Below are positions 1-5,012 of a stretch of DNA of 5,012 bases, one piece after another; positions within the stretch are counted from its first letter, which is position 1, and each line of letters starts with the position of its first letter. The position numbers and the translations under genes are program-made. The DNA is from Puniceicoccales bacterium (GTDB lineage: Bacteria; Verrucomicrobiota; Verrucomicrobiia; Opitutales; LL51), in NCBI GenBank assembly GCA_031268545.1, contig JAIRXD010000084.1, positions 1 through 5,012 on the forward strand, given 5' to 3'. The notes below the pieces were generated by a model that was given only the letters and a program-made list of their open reading frames with translations, was not told the origin of the DNA and ran no database searches.

Positions 1-977
1 ACGGCTTCAATGATTACCCTTTCCAGTAGAGATTTCGAGCTATCATCTTTGCTATTCAGTGCCCCATCGATATTTTCTCTCAAATCGCCGTCCACTATTA
101 AAGCCAATTTATTTTTGACTATGGCTTCTGGAAATTCAGCCAAAACAATCCTGGTTATTTGTTCCCTCAGGGTTTCTTCGGCTTCAACTAAGGTATCATA
201 GGTAAACGAATTTTTGATGAGATAATAGTTCACATAGGAAATCAACTGACTCCAGGAACAATTACTTGGCAGAGACGGTATTACGGAAAACGATCCGGGG
301 AATGAATGATTCATATCATTCCATTGAGATTTGGTTTTAAGCATTGATGCAGCGGAGATGTCCGTGGAAATAGATTCGCTCCTATCAATGCTATAGGCCG
401 CATTTTCCAGATATTTCTGCTGTTCAGTAAATGTCAGGCTTTCAACATTTTTTCGATCAAATCCATACTCTTCTGCCAGTGCCCAGCTATGGCCTATGGA
501 TGAAGGCGCCAATGGAGCTTTGGCGGTGAATTCGAAGCGATCCATATCCGGTGCCTGTGAGGAATCTGGTAGCTTATCAATATTATGTAATGCATACTCA
601 GGCAATGACTTAAGGGTTGAATCCAGGTCATTGTTTATGGCCGATTCTCTGGGACCCGGAGGTGTTGGTGCAGTTGGTTCTTCAAAGGTCGGAAATAATG
701 TGTTAGCTATGGCCGAAGAAGGAATTGGAGCTTTATATTCCTCGGGTTCTTTTATACCGAGCTGCCAGGCCGCCGGCACTTCCCCTGGAGCCTCCTTCAC
801 CTCCGAAGGGCTTGGCCGTGGCGCAATACCACCTTCGGGGATATTGGCTTCGTACTCATAGAACGCGACGTGTTTACCCTTATTGAAAACATTATTCCTC
901 GGGTCGGTTGGATCTTCAAAATTTGGAGCCATAGCACCACCGGTACCGGCGGCAAAATCTGCTGGATTTATCTTCAT
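1..977 (-). CDS. Unknown T3SS-operon protein, 5' part only (325 codons, runs off left edge)
   Basis: I do not recognise this protein. From the ATG at 975-977 the frame is open, with no stop, to base 1, so the 3' end lies outside the window. The start is supported by GGAGG at 987-991, 9 bases upstream, and by a 22-base gap from the preceding gene. Residues 1-115 are rich in Pro, Ala, Glu and Gly (for example PTAPTPPGPR at 101-110), probably disordered, with no hydrophobic signal peptide. Residues 160-325 look more ordered: an aromatic stretch near 241-260 (SWSQLISYVNYYL) is followed by likely amphipathic helices at about 262-296 and 314-325. An N-terminus without a Sec signal followed by a folded C-terminal part would suit a T3SS substrate, but that is inference. 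The segment TYDTLVEAEETLRE (259-272) and the DD..K.LL..VI pattern (311-322) faintly recall the SctX C-terminal region. A gatekeeper, translocator or effector is equally possible. Confidence 0.85.
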   Translation of the reverse strand, partial: MKINPADFAAGTGGAMAPNFEDPTDPRNNVFNKGKHVAFYEYEANIPEGGIAPRPSPSEVKEAPGEVPAAWQLGIKEPEEYKAPIPSSAIANTLFPTFEEPTAPTPPGPRESAINNDLDSTLKSLPEYALHNIDKLPDSSQAPDMDRFEFTAKAPLAPSSIGHSWALAEEYGFDRKNVESLTFTEQQKYLENAAYSIDRSESISTDISAASMLKTKSQWNDMNHSFPGSFSVIPSLPSNCSWSQLISYVNYYLIKNSFTYDTLVEAEETLREQITRIVLAEFPEAIVKNKLALIVDGDLRENIDGALNSKDDSSKSLLERVIIEA

Positions 978-986
978 AATAGAGTT

Positions 987-991
987 CCTCC
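987..991 (-). promoter_or_regulatory. Ribosome binding site of the 325-codon partial gene
   Basis: The minus strand reads GGAGGAACTCTATT directly before the ATG at 977. This is a full GGAGG Shine-Dalgarno core with a 9-base spacer. It fixes the start of a gene whose stop lies outside the window. Confidence 0.8.
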
Positions 992-999
992 GTTATTGA

Positions 1000-2025
1000 C
1001 TATAATTTTAGTCTTCTTCTTATCTTCACTTTCTTACTGACATTCATATCCTGTTTGGTTGATTCTGGCACAACAGGCTGCTGAATTGTATTCGCCGAAT
1101 CGCCAGGGTTGATTGTCTGGGGAGAATGTTCCGGCATTGTACTAGGGATTTTATCCAACTGATGTCTATTTACCGTTGACCTTAGCGCGGAGATCACTGT
1201 GCCTCTGCTACGACTAGAACGATAGGTTTTATTTCCACTACCTGGAGCTTTGGATTTTATAGCATTATTTACCTTAAGCTCTTCTGGTTCTTTCTTTGGA
1301 ATATCGCAGCCACGTTCCTGGGCCATAGCACCGGCTTTCTCCAGATCCTTGGCAACTTTTTTTATTACCTGGCTGGTAGAAATTTCCTGGATATCATCCC
1401 TAGGGTCAATTTTTTCGCTATATTCGGAGATGGAAAAATAGCTGTATTCGTCTGATATTGAAGATTCCGAAAGTTTAACTTTATCTCCAGGGCACTTACA
1501 GGTTGGCACCGGCCGATCTGCGACCTGTTCGGGTGGTTTCTGGAAGGCGAGCTTTGGCACTTCATTTACCACGGTTTTCACCTCGGCCTCGGAAACCTTT
1601 ACGCTCTCGATAAATTCTTCCAGCCTATGCTTCACAGCATTTATTCGTTGCAAAGAACTACGCTTGTCTTCCCTATTGACAGCAATTTCCGTTCTACCTT
1701 TTTCCGGCTCCTTTGCCCTACGCCGAAGAAGTTCCTGGGATTTTTCATCATTTTGACCATCGATTTCAAATGGCAATTTTTTCCAACCACCAGATGGAAC
1801 CAATCCCATCATTTCAAGACGATTGCGTTCATTCTTTATGGCTTCTATTGCATCAAATTTATATGGTTTCGCAAATTCTAGCTCAAAAAATTTGCCAATT
1901 GTATCATCAGTTAAACAACAGTCACTGAACATTTTATCAGCAGATGCCAAAAGATTCTTAGCCTCAGAAATCTGTCTGTTGTTTTTGTCCTCTTCATCTA
2001 TTAAAATTTCAAATCCATTAGTCAT
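1000..2025 (-). CDS. Hypothetical hydrophilic protein, 341 aa, in the sctV operon
   Basis: I do not recognise this protein. It starts at ATG 2023-2025 behind a strong GAGGAG site and ends in TAG at 1000-1002. It begins 24 bases after the sctV stop and is followed 22 bases later by the next gene, so it is very probably co-transcribed with sctV. It has no signal peptide and no membrane segment. Residues 1-75 look helical (SEAKNLLASADKMF, then FDAIEAIKNERNRLEMMGL). Residues 92-150 are highly charged and could form a coiled coil (RRRAKEPEKG, INAVKHRLEEFIESVKVSEAEV). Residues 160-330 are low in hydrophobics, rich in Pro, Ser, Lys and Glu, and probably disordered, with a CKC motif at 177-179 and an acidic, Tyr/Ser-rich patch at 187-205. 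The protein ends in a basic tail, KKVKIRRRLKL. Secreted effector, translocator-like protein, chaperone or regulator all remain possible. Confidence 0.85.
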   Translation of the reverse strand: MTNGFEILIDEEDKNNRQISEAKNLLASADKMFSDCCLTDDTIGKFFELEFAKPYKFDAIEAIKNERNRLEMMGLVPSGGWKKLPFEIDGQNDEKSQELLRRRAKEPEKGRTEIAVNREDKRSSLQRINAVKHRLEEFIESVKVSEAEVKTVVNEVPKLAFQKPPEQVADRPVPTCKCPGDKVKLSESSISDEYSYFSISEYSEKIDPRDDIQEISTSQVIKKVAKDLEKAGAMAQERGCDIPKKEPEELKVNNAIKSKAPGSGNKTYRSSRSRGTVISALRSTVNRHQLDKIPSTMPEHSPQTINPGDSANTIQQPVVPESTKQDMNVSKKVKIRRRLKL

Positions 2026-2034
2026 ATTACAAAT

Positions 2035-2040
2035 CTCCTC
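2035..2040 (-). promoter_or_regulatory. Ribosome binding site of the 341-aa gene
   Basis: GAGGAG on the minus strand stands 9 bases before the ATG at 2025, inside the 24-base gap after sctV. The strong site indicates independent initiation and confirms the start codon. Confidence 0.8.
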
Positions 2041-2049
2041 GATTCTAAA

Positions 2050-4155
2050 TTATCCAAGTGAAATTCTTCCCAGTGGCTGTATGGTTATTTCTTCGGTTAG
2101 TTCCTGATGGGACAACACCGGTAGCTCGTACAGCTCGAGCTCTATCAGTTTGCGCACATAACGCCTTATGTCCATTGATGTTAGCAACACCGGCCTATTG
2201 GATTCTCGGGAAAAATCCCCGATTTCCTCCTTGACTTTATGCACAATTTGCTTTGCCGTATCCGGTTCAAGTGCAAGGTAACTTCCTGCGGATGTTTGCC
2301 TTATGGCTTTTCTGACCACATCCTCCACCGACGGATCCAGCAGATATACTGCCAAAATATTCTGACCACCGCTGTATTTATAACTGATATATCGCTTGAG
2401 ACTAGACCTAACATAATCGGCTAGTAATACTGGTTCCTTTTCCTTTTGCCCCCAATCTATCAAGCACTGCATGATCAATCGCAGGTTTCTTATGGAAACG
2501 TCTTCCTGTACTAGGCGTTGCAGAACCTCGCCAACCTTTTGTACCGGAAGGACTCTCTGGACCTCCTTGACCAGTTCCGGGAAATTTTTTTCCATATTTT
2601 CCAGGATAAATCTGGTTTCCTGGAGACCGATGAATTCACCGGAATACTTCTTTAATATGAACGATAAATGATAGGTAAATATTTGAGGCGTAGTCATATA
2701 GCTGATACTAGCCTTATCCATCTGTGGCATGAGTTCCCTGCTCACCCAAAGCGATGGGATGTTTGGCAGAAATGCCTTTTCTTCCTGGTAGGAAATATTC
2801 AGAATTCCGAGGCTTTCTTTAGACTCGCGTACCAGTACATGGTCTTTGAGAATTCGGCCTTGGGAAATCGGAACTTCTTGTAACAGAATTTGATACACCC
2901 CATCGGTCAAATTTTCGTTAAACCTTAGATGTATCCCAGGAAATGGTACACCCAGATCATAATACAGGGCTTTTCTGACCTGAATCAGCTGGTCATTCAA
3001 GGCATTTGGTTCCACCGACTCCTCTATGGATGAAGCCACATCCAACAGCAACGGTACCGTAACAGAAAATTCCTCTTTTTCCTCTTTAAATGTGGGGATA
3101 TTCGGAGCAGCGTCCGACGGCATGCCGGTGGCTTTGGTGAGCTTAGCCGTTTTGGAACCACCAGTCTTTCCCTCGGCTTCGGATTTCATCAATGATCGAC
3201 CGGTCATGAATGAAATGATTCCTATGATTACAAATGGTATTTTTGGAAACCCAGGTATCAACATGAATCCAACAATCAGACAGCCGCCAATAACCAGAGC
3301 CTTTGGCTTCGATAACAGCTGCTTACCTATGTCTCGGCCCAGCGGATTGGCCGCATCGGAGGCTACCCTGGTAACTATTACGCCAGCGGTTATAGATATA
3401 AGCAGCGCAGGTATTTGTGAAACAAGACCGTCACCTATGGTTAAAATGGAATACACTTCTATTGCCTTACCTGGCTCCATTCCCTTCTGAAAAACACCAA
3501 TTATGAGGCCGGCTACTATGTCGATGAATGTTATTATAAGGCCGGCAATGGCATCGCCCTTGACGAATTTCATCGCACCGTCCAGTGAACCGTAGAGCTG
3601 GTTTTCCTGTTCCAGTTCGGTACGCTTAAGCTTTGCCTGATCGGTATCTATGCTTCCAGCCCGCAGATCCGCATCGATACTCATCTGTTTACCGGGCATC
3701 GCGTCCAGTGTGAACCTGGCGGTGACCTCGGATACACGCTCGGCACCCTTGGTTATGACAACAAATTGGACCACCAATAGGATTAAAAATATGACGGCAC
3801 CGACAACGAAGTTACCTGCTACGACAAAGTTACCAAAGGTTTCTATGATATCACCAGCATCGGCATCTATCAAGATAAGCCTTGTGGTTGTTATACTTAG
3901 GGCCAATCGAAACAGGGTGGTGAACAGCAATATGCTGGGGAATGTGGACAGAGCCAAAACTCTTGGGATGTACAACGATATCATCAACAATGTGACACTG
4001 ATCGATAGATTTACGGCCAAAAGGAGATCCAGCAAAGCGGTTGGTATTGGCACCACCATCAACATGATGACTGCCACCACTAACAATGCTAAAAGCACAT
4101 CACTACAACCTGTTACGGCCTTTATGGCCCTACTTACTTTTGCTGCAAATTTCAC
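2050..4155 (-). CDS. sctV: Type III secretion export gate protein SctV (YscV/LcrD/InvA family, FHIPEP)
   Basis: SctV forms the nonameric inner-membrane export gate of the T3SS. Its cytosolic ring receives chaperone-substrate complexes. The gene is complete at 701 codons, the usual family length. The N-terminal part (about 1-322) holds roughly eight membrane segments, near 19-37, 41-62, 70-90, 112-135, 202-223, 240-262, 286-303 and 305-322. The FHIPEP signature lies at 140-163 (RVSEVTARFTLDAMPGKQ, then MSIDAD), and the conserved GDGLVSQIPALL is at 241-252. A Lys/Glu/Ser-rich linker (323-362) leads to the cytosolic domain (about 363-701), which includes QKVGEVLQRLV (539-549), IRNLRLIMQCLIDW (555-568) and the end block PVLSHQEL...IQPLGRI. 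The PLGRI ending favours a virulence-type SctV over flagellar FlhA. The start is GTG at 4153-4155: an in-frame TAG at 4162-4164 blocks any earlier start, and AGGA lies just upstream. The start overlaps the sctY stop by four bases. No truncation or missing core motif is seen. Confidence 0.97.
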   Translation of the reverse strand: MKFAAKVSRAIKAVTGCSDVLLALLVVAVIMLMVVPIPTALLDLLLAVNLSISVTLLMISLYIPRVLALSTFPSILLFTTLFRLALSITTTRLILIDADAGDIIETFGNFVVAGNFVVGAVIFLILLVVQFVVITKGAERVSEVTARFTLDAMPGKQMSIDADLRAGSIDTDQAKLKRTELEQENQLYGSLDGAMKFVKGDAIAGLIITFIDIVAGLIIGVFQKGMEPGKAIEVYSILTIGDGLVSQIPALLISITAGVIVTRVASDAANPLGRDIGKQLLSKPKALVIGGCLIVGFMLIPGFPKIPFVIIGIISFMTGRSLMKSEAEGKTGGSKTAKLTKATGMPSDAAPNIPTFKEEKEEFSVTVPLLLDVASSIEESVEPNALNDQLIQVRKALYYDLGVPFPGIHLRFNENLTDGVYQILLQEVPISQGRILKDHVLVRESKESLGILNISYQEEKAFLPNIPSLWVSRELMPQMDKASISYMTTPQIFTYHLSFILKKYSGEFIGLQETRFILENMEKNFPELVKEVQRVLPVQKVGEVLQRLVQEDVSIRNLRLIMQCLIDWGQKEKEPVLLADYVRSSLKRYISYKYSGGQNILAVYLLDPSVEDVVRKAIRQTSAGSYLALEPDTAKQIVHKVKEEIGDFSRESNRPVLLTSMDIRRYVRKLIELELYELPVLSHQELTEEITIQPLGRISLG
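4152..4155 (-). other. sctY-sctV 4-base stop/start overlap (GTGA)
   Basis: The TGA of sctY (4152-4154) and the GTG of sctV (4153-4155) share bases. The only Shine-Dalgarno-like match is AGGA at 4160-4163, close to the start. This arrangement usually means translational coupling, so chaperone and export gate would be made together. The arrangement is seen directly; the coupling is inferred. Confidence 0.85.
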
Positions 4156-4526
4156 TTTTTCCTACTGTTTTTTCTTGTTGCTTCGGCCATTCGTGCCTCT
4201 CGTTCCTCCATCCCAAGGAAATGAACCAGAGCAGATCTTGCCTCACTATCATGCCCCAGGCCCCACATAACTTTGCTACGCAATAGATAAAACAACTTTT
4301 TTTGCTGGTTATTTAATTCTATTCCATCCAAATCTTCTAGCTCCGCAAATGCATCCTTTGGCCTTTGGGTTGCAAGACAGGCATTGACATAGCTTAGGCG
4401 TAGATTTATATCATCGTGGAAAAATTCTCTCAGGCCTCTGAGCAACAAAAATGCCTCGTCATACTTACTATATTGCAAATACAAATAGGCCAAAACCATC
4501 AAGAATTCTCTTTGACTATTATCCAT
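4152..4526 (-). CDS. sctY: Probable T3SS chaperone SctY (YscY/Pcr4-like TPR protein)
   Basis: This is a small soluble helical protein of 124 residues; YscY has about 114. It is predicted to be all helix, with three TPR-like helix pairs at about 8-33, 39-66 and 76-104. The opening REFLMVLAYLYLQYSKYDEA resembles, as I recall it, the YscY opening QQEFLLLNGWLQLQ...A. The later segments RLSYVNACLATQRPKDA and SEARSALVHFLGM match the YscY layout in spacing and hydrophobic pattern. Position supports the call, because yscY (pcr4 in Pseudomonas) lies directly upstream of yscV/pcrD. In those systems SctY binds the early substrate SctX, and the pair is needed for needle assembly and acts at SctV. The C-terminus carries a basic tail (RKNSRKK) encoded up to the overlap with sctV. 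The ATG at 4524-4526 is chosen because the open frame above it holds no ATG, GTG or TTG before an in-frame stop. A generic TPR chaperone of the SycD type is the main alternative. Confidence 0.72.
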   Translation of the reverse strand: MDNSQREFLMVLAYLYLQYSKYDEAFLLLRGLREFFHDDINLRLSYVNACLATQRPKDAFAELEDLDGIELNNQQKKLFYLLRSKVMWGLGHDSEARSALVHFLGMEEREARMAEATRKNSRKK

Positions 4527-4623
4527 TTGAAACCCAAGCCAAGATGACGTAAGTTTAATAAATATATTGCTAGTTACAATTATTTATTGACTTGGGCTGC
4601 TTAATAAATAGAAGAGCTTTCCG
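4527..4623 (-). promoter_or_regulatory. Leader region before sctY, possible operon promoter
   Basis: This is the only non-coding stretch over 30 bases in the window and lies directly upstream of the T3SS genes. It is very AT-rich and contains repeats. No consensus TTGACA/TATAAT pair is visible on the minus strand. A weak candidate is TTGTAA (4574-4579) followed by an AT-rich stretch, so any promoter is probably weak, activator-dependent or non-sigma70. The bases just before the sctY ATG (CTTGGGTTTCAA) contain no clear Shine-Dalgarno, unlike the other genes here. The operon could also be read from a promoter further upstream. Confidence 0.35.
4555..4610. repeat. AT-rich direct and inverted repeats upstream of sctY
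   Basis: TTAATAAATA occurs twice, at 4555-4564 and 4601-4610, 46 bases apart. Between them TATTTATT at 4581-4588 is the exact inverse of AATAAATA within both copies. The 4581-4588 and 4603-4610 arms are separated by 14 bases. Flanking GC-containing arms CCCAAG (4533-4538) and CTTGGG (4591-4596) are also mutually inverted. These could be operator half-sites or an RNA hairpin near the sctY start. In AT-rich DNA, 8-10 base repeats can arise by chance, so function is unproven. Confidence 0.4.
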
Positions 4624-5012
4624 CTAGAGAGACTTAAATATTTCGTAGGAGCTCTTAGAGTCGTTTTTTTACCAGCCGGCAGCGTTAATTTTTTGCCGAA
4701 GTTCATCTGCCTGAGCGAAATTTTTACCCAATTTTGCTTCCCAACGTTCCTTGGCCATGGCTTGCACCACCTCGGGAATAATAACATCGATAAAATGGGA
4801 TACATTATCTAACCCTAAGGCATAGAGCAATTTATAAATCTCTGCAAGGAAATGTTCAAGTTGTTTAACCGCCAAGGCCTCTAAATTTAGCTCATTTAGG
4901 ACGGAAAAAATACTTCCAAGGCACTGGGGAATATTCAAATCTGTTCTCAGCCTTATTTCAGGCTTCCCGAAAGTATTTCCAGGCAATAAATGGCAAATTT
5001 ATCACACTGGCG
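4624..5012 (-). pseudogene. cysS: Broken 3' end of cysteinyl-tRNA synthetase gene (cysS remnant)
   Basis: The minus strand encodes the C-terminal helical domain of cysteinyl-tRNA synthetase, which charges tRNA-Cys. LRTDLNIPQCLGSIFSVLNE (codons 4950 to about 4891) corresponds to the family's M.DD.NTPEAL..LF block. RWEAKLGKNFAQADELRQKI corresponds to the R..AR..KDFA.AD.IRD.L block near the end. Two lesions are visible. First, this frame is closed upstream by TGA and TAA at 4999-5004, whereas the expected preceding residues YFREA are read in another frame (4961-4975), ten extra bases before LRTDLN. Second, a TAA at 4669-4671 follows INAAGW, yet the same frame continues as KNDSKSSYEIFKSL to TAG at 4624-4626, which resembles a natural CysRS tail. 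I infer a decaying copy. A sequencing error could explain the frameshift but less easily the in-frame stop. The 5' part lies beyond the right edge. Confidence 0.7.
4947..4968. repeat. Imperfect 11-base tandem repeat at the cysS frameshift
   Basis: On the plus strand TCAGCCTT (4947-4954) is followed 11 bases later by TCAGGCTT (4958-4965), seven of eight bases identical. The second copy begins inside the ten extra bases that separate the two cysS reading frames. A slipped-strand duplication with later change would produce this arrangement. Confidence 0.45.

Noticed and set aside
496..861. Plus-strand open frame of 121 codons
   Set aside because: It is antisense to the 325-codon minus-strand gene, whose start has a strong ribosome binding site. 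The Gly/Ser-rich content reflects the opposite strand's Pro/Ala codons.
3026..3490. Plus-strand open frame of 154 codons inside sctV
   Set aside because: It is antisense to sctV codons that match the FHIPEP family, with no plausible independent ribosome binding site or domain.
2050..4155. Flagellar export protein FlhA instead of SctV
   Set aside because: The two families share the signature, but the PLGRI ending, the upstream SctY-like gene and the absence of flagellar neighbours favour the T3SS protein.
3650..4270. Plus-strand open frame of 206 codons across the sctV start
   Set aside because: It lies antisense to the well-conserved sctV membrane region and has low-complexity Thr/Asn/Arg-rich content from reverse reading of hydrophobic codons. 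It has no recognisable domain.
4612..4656. Possible terminator: AAGAGCT (4612-4618) paired with AGCTCTT (4650-4656)
   Set aside because: The 7-base arms are 31 bases apart and no run of T follows on the minus strand, so it is a poor intrinsic terminator.
4584..4805. Minus-strand open frame of 73 codons over the cysS end
   Set aside because: It overlaps the recognisable CysRS C-terminal sequence in another frame and resembles nothing. It is treated as a shadow.
4669..4986. Intact 105-residue protein starting at TTG 4986
   Set aside because: The sequence is a mid-domain fragment of CysRS with no sensible start or ribosome binding site, and stops close the frame just upstream. It is annotated as part of the pseudogene instead.

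Overview
The window is the middle of a type III secretion system (T3SS) operon, read entirely on the minus strand, from a Gram-negative bacterium with somewhat AT-rich DNA. The anchor is a complete sctV gene (FHIPEP family export gate, YscV/LcrD/InvA/PcrD class), identified by the family signature and a C-terminus of non-flagellar type. The phylum cannot be fixed from this sequence. The loose resemblance of the cysteinyl-tRNA synthetase tail to Verrucomicrobia-type tails makes a PVC-superphylum host a guess only.

Layout in transcription order, right to left. (1) At 4624-5012 lie the C-terminal codons of a cysteinyl-tRNA synthetase gene (cysS). They look broken: the frame changes around 4951-4960 and a stop interrupts the tail at 4669-4671. 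(2) At 4527-4623 is a short AT-rich non-coding leader with direct and inverted repeats, the natural place for the operon's control region. (3) At 4152-4526 is a 124-residue TPR-like protein whose position and sequence fit SctY (YscY/Pcr4), the T3SS chaperone. (4) sctV (2050-4155) starts on a GTG that overlaps the sctY stop by 4 bases. (5) At 1000-2025 is a 341-residue hydrophilic protein of unknown function. (6) At 1-977 is the first 325 codons of another unknown protein, open at the window's left edge. It has a proline-rich N-terminal half and a more structured C-terminal half.

The four intact genes have junctions of -4, +24 and +22 bases, and the last two have strong ribosome binding sites, so they are probably one transcript. 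SctV forms the nonameric export gate in the inner membrane. In Yersinia and Pseudomonas, SctY chaperones the early substrate SctX, and the pair acts at SctV. There the gene order is sctX-sctY-sctV, but here no sctX stands before sctY. The two unknown proteins downstream are candidates for secreted components, chaperones or effectors, and the last has a faint, unproven resemblance to the SctX C-terminal region. No tRNA, rRNA, CRISPR array, insertion sequence or convincing terminator was seen.
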